Shown: positions 1 through 5,961, numbered from the stretch's first letter. The stretch is DNA of 7,093 nt from an uncultured Micrococcus sp. (GCA_946222435.1 CAMIOJ010000111.1:1-7093), one strand, 5' to 3'. Numbers and translations are program-made. Notes: a model not told the origin generated them from the letters alone.

Positions 1-745
1 GACGCGGACCGCCCGCGGCCGGACGGGGACCGCCGGCGCCGGCGCCCTGGCGGGGTCCGCCGGGGCGCGGGGCACCCGGACGCGGGGCCCGCTCCTCACG
101 GCCGGAGCGCATGCCCTGGCTCGGTGCGAACGGGTTGTTGCCGGGACGCGGACCGCCGCCACGGCCGCCGCGGGCGCCCGGACGGGGACCGGCGGAGCCG
201 GCCTTGGAGGTGAACGGGTTGTTACCGGGGCGCGGTGCGCCCGGCTTGGCGCCGCCCGGCTTCGGGCCGGCGGCCGGCTTCGGCGCACCCGGCTTGGGCG
301 CGGCGGATCCCGGCGTGGGTGCCGCGGAGCCCGGCTTCGGCGCGGACGAACCCGGCTTCGGCGCGGACGTCCCCGGCTTCGGGGTGTCGGACGCCGGGGC
401 GGCCTTGGGCGCGTCGGCCATCGGTGCCGCCTTCGGGGCGGGTGCCCCGGTGCCGGGCTTCGGTGCGGCTGCGCCCGGCTTCGGGGCCGCGGACGCAGGT
501 GACGTGGGGGCGGCCGGGGAGGCCGCGGGCTTCATGGCTCCGCCGCCGGAGGGCTTGGAGCCGGATGCGGCAGCGCCGCCGGCGTTGGAGCCGGCGTAGG
601 CGTTGCGGAGCTTCTTCACGACCGGGGGCTCGATCGTGGAGGAGGCCGAGCTGACGAATTCGCCGAGCTCCTTGAGCTTGCTCAAGGCCTCCTTGGAAGG
701 GATGCCGAGCTCCTTGGCGAGCTCGTGGACGCGGACCTTGGCCAC
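1..745 (-). CDS. infB: Translation initiation factor IF-2, N-terminal part (runs off the window)
   Basis: IF-2 is the GTPase that brings initiator fMet-tRNA to the ribosome and promotes subunit joining. The window holds its first 248 codons; the G, C1 and C2 domains lie beyond position 1. The GTG start at 745-743 is preceded by AGGAG (754-750). Residues 1-50 ([15 protein letters not shown]...) form the IF2_N helical module, ending in VVKKLRNAY. Residues 51-248 are a low-complexity Ala/Pro/Gly/Lys-Arg linker: PKPG motifs between residues 88 and 169, including five tandem heptads at 121-155, then a change from Lys to Arg (PRPG) after residue 170. The octapeptide PRPGNNPF occurs at 171-178 and again at 199-206. 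Long basic, probably disordered linkers of this kind are usual in actinobacterial IF-2. The gene is last in the visible rimP-nusA-ylxR-infB cluster, separated from ylxR by 193 nt with unusual leader structure. Identification is firm; the exact total length is unknown. Confidence 0.97.
   Translation of the reverse strand, partial: MAKVRVHELAKELGIPSKEALSKLKELGEFVSSASSTIEPPVVKKLRNAYAGSNAGGAAASGSKPSGGGAMKPAASPAAPTSPASAAPKPGAAAPKPGTGAPAPKAAPMADAPKAAPASDTPKPGTSAPKPGSSAPKPGSAAPTPGSAAPKPGAPKPAAGPKPGGAKPGAPRPGNNPFTSKAGSAGPRPGARGGRGGGPRPGNNPFAPSQGMRSGREERAPRPGAPRPGGPRQGAGAGGPRPAAGGPR
281..385 (-). repeat. Five tandem 21-bp units coding PKPG heptads within infB
   Basis: Codons 121-155 of infB read as five consecutive 7-residue units: [35 protein letters not shown]. 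At DNA level this is a degenerate 21-bp tandem repeat with synonymous drift between copies. It keeps the reading frame, so unit gain or loss would change linker length without disrupting the gene. More PKPG motifs outside the array (residues 88-98 and 161-164) suggest older, diverged copies. Confidence 0.8.
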
Positions 746-748
746 GTT

Positions 749-789
749 TCTCCTGTTCTGGCCTCCTCAGCGGGGCCGAACGGAGGAGA
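749..789 (-). promoter_or_regulatory. infB leader with anti-Shine-Dalgarno segment and purine decoy
   Basis: On the mRNA strand, CTCCTC (788-783) can pair with GAGGAG (768-763), giving a 6-bp stem with a 14-nt loop. The same pyrimidine tract, read as TCTCCT (789-784), is also exactly complementary to AGGAGA (754-749), which contains the infB ribosome binding site. The two pairings exclude each other, so GAGGAG could act as a decoy that leaves the true site free. The complementarity is seen directly; a switching role is inference. In GC-rich RNA short complements of this kind also occur by chance. Confidence 0.35.
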
Positions 790-801
790 TGTGGTCCTCG
801 T

Positions 802-900
802 TCAGTCCGCCTTGAGACCGTCGGTGATGTCCCAGGCCGGGGCGTGCATCGGGGTCGACGCCGCCGCGCGGCCTGCCTGACAGCAGGGGGTGATGTTCAT
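802..900 (-). CDS. Possible 32-residue leader peptide upstream of infB
   Basis: ATG at 900-898, stop TGA at 804-802, in the gap between ylxR and infB. The product would start MNITPCCQAG and end WDITDGLKAD. It has adjacent cysteines at residues 6-7, no membrane segment and no domain I recognise. No Shine-Dalgarno sequence precedes it. Its start overlaps the stop of the preceding micro-ORF (ATGA), so translation would depend on reinitiation. It ends 56 nt before the infB GTG. It may be a translated spacer rather than a functional peptide; an untranslated sequence is equally possible. Confidence 0.3.
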   Translation of the reverse strand: MNITPCCQAGRAAASTPMHAPAWDITDGLKAD

Positions 901-939
901 CGTTGGGCACTCATGCTTCAGTGCTCATCGGGTACGCAT
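897..939 (-). promoter_or_regulatory. Chain of three overlapping micro-ORFs linking the ylxR stop to the infB leader
   Basis: The ylxR stop forms TGATG. The ATG at 939 opens MRTR (stop 927-925), whose stop lies in ATGA and opens MSTEA at 928 (stop 913-911). That stop opens MSAQR at 914 (stop 899-897) through another ATGA, and the last stop opens the 32-codon ORF at 900. Successive ATGs are 11, 14 and 14 nt apart, so each start sits in the frame that gives a stop/start overlap with the one before. The two 14-nt units begin ATGAGCAC and ATGAGTGC and look like degenerate direct repeats. Overlaps and reading frames are seen directly. Reinitiation along the chain is inference; an RNA or DNA binding repeat is the alternative. 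Confidence 0.5.
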
Positions 940-1232
940 CAGATCTCTGACCCGCCTTCGTCGTCTTGTCTCTTCAGCCGGCGCGCCTCCTCGAACGCCG
1001 CGGTGTCCACCCGGGTCCGGAAGGACCGGGCGAAACCGCCGCGGGCGAGGGCGCGTGCCGCGCACTCCGGGTCGCGGTGCAGCCATGCACCGCGGCCGGG
1101 GCGGCGACGTGCCTCGTCCCACTGCACGGATGGGGGGTCCGTGCTGCGGTCCAGGGCCACGCGCACCAGCTCTGTCTGATCCGCTCTCTTCCGGCACCCG
1201 ACGCAGGTCCGCACCGGCGTCTGCGACGTCAT
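939..1232 (-). CDS. ylxR: YlxR family (DUF448) RNA-binding protein
   Basis: Small basic protein of 97 residues, typical of the YlxR family, which is almost always encoded between nusA and infB. The two family signatures are present: RTCVGCR at residues 8-14 and GRGAWLHRDPEC at residues 46-57. From family knowledge YlxR is a nucleoid- or RNA-associated protein, and a Bacillus homologue has been reported to modulate RNase P; nothing in this sequence tests that role here. The ATG at 1232-1230 is chosen because GAGGAG sits 6 nt upstream. An in-frame ATG at 1301 would add 23 residues unlike the family and lacks this support. The C-terminus (about 83-94) is rich in charged residues. The gene lies 201 nt behind nusA, across a hairpin and a candidate promoter, so it may head its own ylxR-infB transcript as well as being read through from rimP-nusA. 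The stop overlaps a chain of micro-ORFs. Confidence 0.95.
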   Translation of the reverse strand: MTSQTPVRTCVGCRKRADQTELVRVALDRSTDPPSVQWDEARRRPGRGAWLHRDPECAARALARGGFARSFRTRVDTAAFEEARRLKRQDDEGGSEI

Positions 1233-1261
1233 GCGGAACTCCTCTGCGCTGCGGGGACGGA

Positions 1262-1277
1262 CCCCTGCATGCAGGGG
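1262..1277. repeat. Perfect 16-bp palindrome in the ylxR leader
   Basis: CCCCTGCATGCAGGGG is a perfect palindrome with no spacer, centred between 1269 and 1270, 30 nt upstream of the ylxR start and about 24 nt downstream of the candidate -10 box at 1301-1306. As DNA it resembles a dimeric repressor site; as RNA it could fold into a 6-bp stem with a CATG loop. No known operator is recognised. Confidence 0.6.
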
Positions 1278-1300
1278 GTGCCCGAAGGCGGACCCGTGCA

Positions 1301-1306
1301 AGTCTA
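1301..1306 (-). promoter_or_regulatory. Candidate -10 box (TAGACT) for ylxR-infB
   Basis: TAGACT on the minus strand fits the actinobacterial TANNNT -10 pattern and contains CTAG with its upstream C, a rare tetranucleotide in such GC-rich DNA. Transcription would begin near 1294-1297, giving a leader of about 62-65 nt. No convincing TTGACA-like -35 is seen 16-18 nt upstream. The position just after the nusA hairpin fits an internal promoter. Weak evidence by itself. Confidence 0.35.
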
Positions 1307-1357
1307 GCGCGTCCGCACCGGAATCGCGCCCTCAGGGGACCCGTGCCACACCACGAC

Positions 1358-1391
1358 GACGGCCCGCACACCCGGTCGTGTGCGGGCCGTC
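1358..1391 (-). terminator. Perfect 14-bp hairpin after nusA (terminator or attenuator)
   Basis: Arms at 1358-1371 and 1378-1391 are perfectly complementary over 14 bp (GACGGCCCGCACAC on the plus strand) with a 6-nt loop. It begins 42 nt after the nusA stop. No U-run follows on the minus strand (the next bases are GTCGTGGTG), so it is a U-less hairpin as often seen in actinobacteria. It could end or attenuate the rimP-nusA transcript, or protect its 3' end after processing. Confidence 0.65.
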
Positions 1392-1433
1392 ACAGCGGGT
1401 CGGCCATGCCCGTCCGCCGCCGGGTCTCGGCGC

Positions 1434-2414
1434 TCAGGCCTGATCGGCCTCCGCGCCGTCGCCGACGATATCGATGCGCCAGCCGGTGAGCTTCGCGGCG
1501 AGACGGGCGTTCTGTCCCTCCTTGCCGATGGCCAGGGACAGCTGATGCTGCGGGACCACCACGCGAGCCGAGTGCGCGGCCTCGTCGAGGATCTTTACGG
1601 ACACGGCCTTCGCCGGGGACAGCGCGTTGGCGATCATGGTGGCCGGGTCGTCCGAGTGGTCGACGATGTCGATCTTCTCGTCGTTCAGCTCGGTCATGAC
1701 GGCGCGCACGCGGGTGCCCATCTCACCGATCGCCGCACCCTTGGCGTTGATGCCCGGACGCATGGCCTTCACGGCCATCTTGGTGCGATGGCCTGCCTCG
1801 CGGGCCAGGGAGGTGATCTCCACGGCGCCGTCGGCGATCTCGGGCACCTCGAGCTCGAACAGCTTGCGCACGAGGTTGGGGTGCGAACGGGACAGGGTCA
1901 CGGACGGGCCCTTGGCCCCGCGCACGGCGGAGACCACGTAGGCGCGCAGGCGCCGGCCGTGGCGGTAGTCCTCCCCGGGGGCCTGCTCGGGCGGGGGCAG
2001 GACGGCCTCGAGGGTGCCGAGGTTGACCTGGATCATGCGGGCGTTGTTGCCCTGCTGGATGACGCCGGAGACGAGCTCGCCCTCCTTGCCGCGGAACTCG
2101 CCGAGGACCTTCTCGTCGTCCACGTCGCGCAGGCGCTGGAGGATGATCTGGCGGGCGGTGGAGGCGGCGATCCGGCCGAAGCCGTTCGGGGTGTCGTCGA
2201 ACTCGCCGATCGGAGTGCCGTCCTCCTCGACCTCCGTGGCCCAGATGGTCACGTGGCCGCTCTTGCGGTCGATCTCCGCGCGGGCCTGCTTCACGGCGCC
2301 CGGCGTACGGTGGTACGCCGTCAGCAGCGCCTGCTCGATGGTGGGGACGAGCTTCTCGAGCGGGATCTCCCGCTCCTTCTCCAGCATGCGCAGCGCGCTC
2401 ATGTCGATATCCAC
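1434..2414 (-). CDS. nusA: Transcription termination/antitermination factor NusA
   Basis: NusA binds RNA polymerase and nascent RNA and modulates pausing, termination and antitermination. The 326-residue length matches the short Gram-positive form, without the C-terminal acidic repeats of enterobacterial NusA. Residues 1-110 are the polymerase-binding N-terminal domain. About 112-176 is the S1 domain (starting [10 protein letters not shown]). KH1 covers about 205-255 with GEMG at 230-233, and KH2 about 280-317 with the hallmark [20 protein letters not shown]. The GTG start at 2414-2412 follows the rimP TAA with no gap (TAAGTG) and has GGAGG 5 nt upstream, inside the rimP 3' end, so the two genes are probably translationally coupled. 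An ATG four codons later is too far from this site. The gene is followed by a 14-bp hairpin. Confidence 0.98.
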   Translation of the reverse strand: MDIDMSALRMLEKEREIPLEKLVPTIEQALLTAYHRTPGAVKQARAEIDRKSGHVTIWATEVEEDGTPIGEFDDTPNGFGRIAASTARQIILQRLRDVDDEKVLGEFRGKEGELVSGVIQQGNNARMIQVNLGTLEAVLPPPEQAPGEDYRHGRRLRAYVVSAVRGAKGPSVTLSRSHPNLVRKLFELEVPEIADGAVEITSLAREAGHRTKMAVKAMRPGINAKGAAIGEMGTRVRAVMTELNDEKIDIVDHSDDPATMIANALSPAKAVSVKILDEAAHSARVVVPQHQLSLAIGKEGQNARLAAKLTGWRIDIVGDGAEADQA

Positions 2415-3008
2415 TTATGCCTCCGTCGGATCTGCCGGGCGGTCGCCCTGACGGGCGGCGCCGGTGGACTGCTGACTTCCGCCCCACTCTACCTGGACGG
2501 TGCCGGGCCCCAGCTGCGCGAACGGGACGCGGACCGCGGGCAGCGTCTTGGCGGGCATGCCCTTCTTCGCTCCGGGGCGGTGCTCGGCGAGCTCGACCTC
2601 GTCCTCGCCGACCTCGAGCACGCGGGCGGTGATCGGGTCGGCCCCGTCCACGGAGACCTCCACGAGCCGGCCGACGCTGCGCCGCCAATGACGGTGCTCC
2701 GTGAGGGGACGCTCGACGCCGGCCGAGGTGACCTCCAGCAGGTACTCCCCCGTGCCGACGCCGGGCACGGACTCGCCCTGGGCGTCCAGCGCCGCGGAGA
2801 CGAGCCCGGACAGCCGGGCCACGGTGTCCATGTCCACACCCTCGGTTCCCTCGGCCCGGTCCACGGTGACCTGCACGGTGGGGACGTCCGTGGCGCCGGT
2901 GACGACCGCGCTCTCCACCACGAACCCCTCAGGCTCCACGGCGGCGGCCACGATCTGCTCCAGCGCCTGCGGCGGGGTCCCGGCGGCGGACTCGTTCTGC
3001 TCCTGCAC
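2415..3008 (-). CDS. rimP: Ribosome maturation factor RimP
   Basis: RimP assists late assembly of the 30S subunit. The 197 residues fit the family, with an N-terminal alpha/beta domain (about 12-105) and a C-terminal SH3-like barrel (about 110-176). The signature at residues 89-110 (YLLEVTSAGVERPLTEHRHW, then RR) is the usual family core linking the two domains. The tail after about 176 is Gln/Gly/Arg/Asp-rich and probably disordered. The GTG start at 3008-3006 is chosen because AAGGAG lies 9 nt upstream; a GTG at 3026 and an ATG at 3125 stay in frame but have poor ribosome binding sites and add unconserved sequence. It is first in rimP-nusA-ylxR-infB, abuts nusA directly, and is separated from the upstream TSUP gene by about 190 nt that may hold its promoter. 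Confidence 0.95.
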   Translation of the reverse strand: MQEQNESAAGTPPQALEQIVAAAVEPEGFVVESAVVTGATDVPTVQVTVDRAEGTEGVDMDTVARLSGLVSAALDAQGESVPGVGTGEYLLEVTSAGVERPLTEHRHWRRSVGRLVEVSVDGADPITARVLEVGEDEVELAEHRPGAKKGMPAKTLPAVRVPFAQLGPGTVQVEWGGSQQSTGAARQGDRPADPTEA

Positions 3009-3071
3009 GGCGGTGCTCTCCTTCACTTCTCGGGTCCGTCCCGGCGATGATGACCGGGGCGGGACCTGGAC

Positions 3072-3077
3072 ACCATA
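3072..3077 (-). promoter_or_regulatory. Weak candidate -10 box (TATGGT) for rimP
   Basis: TATGGT fits TANNNT and is one of few A/T-containing hexamers in this GC-rich gap. It would place the start of transcription near 3065, about 57 nt before the rimP GTG. No -35 match is visible. Offered only because the gap and the nearby hairpins suggest a transcription boundary. Confidence 0.25.
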
Positions 3078-3103
3078 CCGGAGCGGGCCGGTTCCCTCCT
3101 CGG

Positions 3104-3118
3104 CGGCTCCTGGAGCCG
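3104..3118. repeat. Short inverted repeat in the TSUP-rimP gap
   Basis: CGGCTCC-T-GGAGCCG is a 7-bp-arm palindrome with a single central base; as RNA it gives a 6-bp stem with a 3-nt loop. It lies 27 nt upstream of the weak rimP -10 candidate. It could be part of a termination region for the TSUP transcript or a protein-binding site. Confidence 0.35.
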
Positions 3119-3176
3119 GCCGCACCCCGCCCCGAAGACTCCCGGAGCCGGACCCGGACCGCTCGGCGTGCTCGGC

Positions 3177-3190
3177 CGGGCGGCGGCCCG
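3177..3190 (-). terminator. Possible GC hairpin terminator of proS-TSUP
   Basis: CGGGC and GCCCG form a 5-bp stem with a 4-nt loop 11 nt after the TSUP stop codon. There is no U-run. The stem is short and GC-rich background makes chance occurrence likely; the position directly after a stop codon is the only support. Confidence 0.25.
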
Positions 3191-3201
3191 CCCCGTGCCC
3201 C

Positions 3202-3999
3202 TCAACCGAGCAGCGGGGCCAGGGTGTCCCATCCCAGACGCACGATGAGCGCGGCGACCACCACGAGGAAGGCCACGCGGATGAACCCGGTGCCGCGGGC
3301 GATGGCCATGCGGGCGCCCAGGTAGCCGCCGGCGAGGTTGGAGACGCCCAGCAGCAGGCCGAGGCCGAGCACCACGTGGCCCTGCGGCAGGAAGAACGCC
3401 AGGGCGCCCAGGTTGGTGCAGAGGTTGACGATCTTGGCGGTGGCCGAGCCGTGCAGGAAGTCGTAGCCGAGCACGGTGACCAGGGCGATGATGAGGAACG
3501 TGCCGGTGCCCGGCCCCAGGACCCCGTCGTAGAAGCCGATCACGAGGCCGATGAGCAGGGCCCGCACCAGATGCGCGGCACCGGTGAACCTCAGCTGATG
3601 GGAGTGGCCCAGCTGCGGACGGACGGCGGTGAAGACGGCCACCGCCACCAGGGCCACGAGGATGACGGGCCGGATGACGGCGGCCGGCAGGACGGCGGCC
3701 ACGAGGGCGCCGCCGAAGCTCGCGGCCAGCGCCACCGCCGCGGTGGCCCCGGCCGTGCGCAGGTCGGGCCTGACCCGCCGGACGTAGGTGGCCGCGGAGG
3801 TGGCCGTGCCGAACACCGACCCCATCTTGTTGGTCGCCAGCGCCTGCACCGGGGTCAGGCCCGGGATGAGCATGACCACGGGCAGCTGGAGCAGCCCTCC
3901 CCCGCCGACGACCGCGTCGATCCACCCGGCCGCCAGCCCGGCGAGCACCACCATCAGCACGAGGCCGAGGGTGAGCTCCACCGGACCGAACAGGTCCAC
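3202..3999 (-). CDS. TSUP family (TauE/SafE) membrane transporter
   Basis: A 265-residue, strongly hydrophobic protein with about eight predicted membrane segments (roughly 9-28, 33-50, 83-105, 108-126, 146-157, 163-180, 193-222 and 239-253). Both half-repeat signatures of the TauE/SafE family are present: residues 20-58 (AGLAAGWIDAVVGGGGLLQL ... ATNKMG) and 151-200 (GLVIGFYDGVLGPGTGTFLI ... NLCTNLGAL). The family exports or imports sulfur-containing or organic anions such as sulfite, sulfoacetate or taurine; the substrate cannot be read here. It resembles the YfcA-like branch of unknown function. The GTG start at 3999-3997 lies 6 nt after the proS stop with only a weak purine tract upstream, so it probably depends on translation of proS. 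The functional link with prolyl-tRNA synthetase is unclear and may be only co-transcription. Confidence 0.93.
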   Translation of the reverse strand: MDLFGPVELTLGLVLMVVLAGLAAGWIDAVVGGGGLLQLPVVMLIPGLTPVQALATNKMGSVFGTATSAATYVRRVRPDLRTAGATAAVALAASFGGALVAAVLPAAVIRPVILVALVAVAVFTAVRPQLGHSHQLRFTGAAHLVRALLIGLVIGFYDGVLGPGTGTFLIIALVTVLGYDFLHGSATAKIVNLCTNLGALAFFLPQGHVVLGLGLLLGVSNLAGGYLGARMAIARGTGFIRVAFLVVVAALIVRLGWDTLAPLLG

Positions 4000-4005
4000 C
4001 TCGGC

Positions 4006-5832
4006 TCAGGCTTCCGTGTCGGCGGAGACGGCCTCGGACACGGCCGCCACGACGTCGTCCACGGAGACCTCGCGGGTCTCTCCGGCGGCGCGGTCCTTGA
4101 TCTCGAGGACACCCGCGGTGAGGCCGCGGCCGACCACGACGGCGGTCGGGATGCCGATGAGCTCGAAGTCCTTGAACTTCACGCCGGGGCTGACCTTGGT
4201 GCGGTCGTCCAGCAGGACGCTGAGGCCGGCCTCCTCGAGCTGCGCGGTGAGCTGCTCGGCGTAGGCGTAGGCGTCGGCGCCCTTGGCCGCGACCACCACG
4301 TGCACGTCCGCCGGAGCGATCGCCCGAGGCCACACCAGTCCCTTCTCGTCCCGGTAGGTCTCGGCGAGCGCGGCGACGGCGCGGGTGACGCCGATGCCGT
4401 AGGAGCCCATGGTCACCACGACCTGCTTGCCGTTCTGGTCCAGGACCTTCAGGTCCAGCGCCTCGGCGTACTTGCGGCCGAGCTGGAAGATGTGGCCCAT
4501 CTCGATGCCCCGGCGGGTGGTGAGCGCACCGCTGCCGTCCGGGGCCGCGTCGCCGTCACGGACCACGGTGCCCTCGACGACGCCGTCCCAGCCGAAGTCC
4601 CGGCCGGCGACGAGGCCGAACACGTGCTTCTGGTCCGCATTGGCGCCGGTGATCCAGGTGGTGCCGGCGGCGATGCGGGGGTCGACCAACAACGGCAGCC
4701 CGGACACGGAGCCCTCGGCCCCGAGCACCCTCTGTCCGTCCGGGCCCGCACCGGGACCGATGTAACCCTTCACCAGGGAGGGGTGGCAGGCGAGGTCCTC
4801 CTCGGTGGCGGCCTCGATGCCGGGCTCTCCGGTCAGCCCCAGGGCCGGGCCGGCGGTGGTCTCGAGGCGCTTGAGGTCCACGTCGCGGTCGCCGGGGACG
4901 GCCACCACGAACTGGCGGCGCTCTCCGCCGTCCAGCACCGCGGTGAGCACCACGCACTTGAGGGTGTCGCCAGCGGTCCAGGGGCCGTCGTCGCGGGGGT
5001 CCAGCTCGTTGGCGACGGACACGAGGGCGGCGATGGTGGTGGACTCCGGGGTGTCCTTGACCTCGGCGGAGGGCAGCGCGGCCATCTGTTCCGCGGACAT
5101 CGGCTCCGGGGCCACGGAGGTCACAGCCTCCACGTTGGCGCGGTAGCCGCCCGGGGACTCCACATAGGTGTCCTCGCCGATCGGCGAGGGGTGCAGGAAC
5201 TCCTCGGAACGGGAGCCTCCCATGGCACCGGCGGTCGCCTCCACGGCCACGACCTCCAGGCCGAGACGGGCGAAGATCCGCTCGTACGCGCCGCGGTGGG
5301 CCTCATAGGCCTCCTGCAGCCCGGCCTCGTCCACGGTGAAGGAGTAGGAGTCCTTCATGATGAAGTCGCGCACGCGCAGCAGGCCGGCACGGGGGCGGGC
5401 CTCGTCGCGGTACTTCGTCTGGATCTGGTACAGGTACGCCGGCAGGTCCTTGTAGGAGGAGAAGTGGTCCTTCGCCAGGAGGGTGAACATCTCCTCATGG
5501 GTGGGGGCCAGCAGGTGGTCGTTCCCGCGGCGGTCCTGCAGGCGGAAGATCCCGTCCCCGTACTCGTCCCAGCGCCCGGTGGCCTCGTAGGGCTCCTTGG
5601 ACAGCAGCGCAGGGAAGTGGACCTCCTGGCCGCCGATGGCGTCCATCTCCTCGCGGACGACCGCCTCGACCTTGCGCAGCACACGCAGGCCCAGCGGCAG
5701 CCAGGTGAAGGTGCCGAAGCCGGCGCGGCGGATGTAGCCGGCGCGGACGAGCAGCCTGTGGCTCGCGACCTCGGCGTCGGCCGGGTCGTCGCGCAGGGTC
5801 CGGAGGAACAGGGTGGACATGCGCAGTGCCAT
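4006..5832 (-). CDS. proS: Prolyl-tRNA synthetase, bacterial type with editing domain
   Basis: This class II synthetase charges tRNA-Pro with proline. At 608 residues it is the long bacterial form. Motif 1 lies around residues 40-60 ([15 protein letters not shown]), motif 2 around 135-165 ([20 protein letters not shown]) with the following KDSYSF, and motif 3 at 475-484 ([10 protein letters not shown]). Residues about 225-405 are the inserted YbaK-like domain that hydrolyses misacylated Ala-tRNA-Pro. The C-terminal anticodon-binding domain starts near 505 ([10 protein letters not shown]). All core motifs look intact. The ATG at 5832 is chosen because AAGGAG lies 8 nt upstream; the ATG four codons later is less well placed. 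The leader carries a palindrome over a likely -10 box and a hairpin over the ribosome binding site. TSUP follows after 6 nt. Confidence 0.98.
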   Translation of the reverse strand: MALRMSTLFLRTLRDDPADAEVASHRLLVRAGYIRRAGFGTFTWLPLGLRVLRKVEAVVREEMDAIGGQEVHFPALLSKEPYEATGRWDEYGDGIFRLQDRRGNDHLLAPTHEEMFTLLAKDHFSSYKDLPAYLYQIQTKYRDEARPRAGLLRVRDFIMKDSYSFTVDEAGLQEAYEAHRGAYERIFARLGLEVVAVEATAGAMGGSRSEEFLHPSPIGEDTYVESPGGYRANVEAVTSVAPEPMSAEQMAALPSAEVKDTPESTTIAALVSVANELDPRDDGPWTAGDTLKCVVLTAVLDGGERRQFVVAVPGDRDVDLKRLETTAGPALGLTGEPGIEAATEEDLACHPSLVKGYIGPGAGPDGQRVLGAEGSVSGLPLLVDPRIAAGTTWITGANADQKHVFGLVAGRDFGWDGVVEGTVVRDGDAAPDGSGALTTRRGIEMGHIFQLGRKYAEALDLKVLDQNGKQVVVTMGSYGIGVTRAVAALAETYRDEKGLVWPRAIAPADVHVVVAAKGADAYAYAEQLTAQLEEAGLSVLLDDRTKVSPGVKFKDFELIGIPTAVVVGRGLTAGVLEIKDRAAGETREVSVDDVVAAVSEAVSADTEA

Positions 5833-5838
5833 GCGTGG

Positions 5839-5852
5839 GACTCCTTCGAGTC
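5839..5852 (-). promoter_or_regulatory. Hairpin burying the proS ribosome binding site
   Basis: On the mRNA strand, GACTC (5852-5848) pairs with GAGTC (5843-5839) across a GAAG tetraloop. The Shine-Dalgarno sequence AAGGAG (5846-5841) spans the loop and the 3' arm. A 5-bp stem is only moderately stable, so it could dampen proS translation rather than block it. The fold is seen in the sequence; the effect is inferred. Confidence 0.4.
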
Positions 5853-5860
5853 GTGCGGGG

Positions 5861-5879
5861 GCCCGCCCGTCTCGCGGGC
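5861..5879 (-). repeat. GC hairpin in the proS leader
   Basis: GCCCGC (5861-5866) and GCGGGC (5874-5879) form a 6-bp stem with a 7-nt loop, and flanking GTGC/GCAC could extend it across a bulge. It lies between the candidate -10 box and the ribosome-binding-site hairpin, so the whole proS leader appears highly structured. No known riboswitch or T-box is recognised; in particular no T-box specifier/antiterminator layout is seen. Confidence 0.35.
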
Positions 5880-5890
5880 ACGGGGGATTC

Positions 5891-5913
5891 TCCGGGCGAT
5901 CCTATCGCCCGGA
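5891..5913 (-). promoter_or_regulatory. Perfect inverted repeat centred on a TAGGAT -10 box upstream of proS
   Basis: TCCGGGCGAT and ATCGCCCGGA (5891-5900 and 5904-5913) are perfect 10-bp arms around a 3-nt centre. On the minus strand the centre reads TAGGAT (5904-5899), a typical actinobacterial -10 hexamer, which would start transcription near 5892, about 60 nt before proS. No clear -35 is seen. The repeat could be an operator placed over the promoter, or an RNA hairpin ending the ispG-GNAT transcript; no U-run follows. Confidence 0.5.
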
Positions 5914-5948
5914 CAGGGCGCGGGCCGACCCGTCCCGGCCTCCCTCCC

Positions 5949-5961
5949 CGGCGCAGCGCCG
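5949..5961 (-). terminator. Small hairpin in the GNAT-proS gap
   Basis: The odd palindrome CGGCGC-A-GCGCCG on the plus strand gives a 5-bp stem with a 3-nt loop, 57 nt after the GNAT stop. No U-run. It may contribute to termination of the upstream operon, but chance is likely in this GC background. Confidence 0.2.

Noticed and set aside
281..385. Regularly spaced repeats as a possible CRISPR array
   Set aside because: Units are contiguous, in frame and code for the IF-2 linker; there are no unique spacers.
111..599. Plus-strand frame with collagen-like PGFGA repeats
   Set aside because: It is the reverse complement of the PKPG repeat region of infB; the periodicity belongs to infB.
939..1301. 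Longer ylxR starting at an ATG at 1301
   Set aside because: The extra 23 residues are unlike the family and overlap the candidate -10 box, whereas the start at 1232 has GAGGAG 6 nt upstream.
1380..3050. 556-codon plus-strand open frame opposite nusA and rimP
   Set aside because: Same GC-driven shadow effect; the product is Gly/His/Leu/Asp-rich repeats mirroring nusA and rimP codons.
2415..3125. Longer rimP starting at 3125 or 3026
   Set aside because: Neither start has a good ribosome binding site; the GTG at 3008 has AAGGAG at proper spacing and gives a normal family length.
4513..4560. Absence of a cysteine pair before the RGIEMGHIF segment of ProRS, suspected as a lost metal site
   Set aside because: As I recall, E. 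coli ProRS also has a cysteine-free PDGQG-type stretch here, so this is ordinary family variation.
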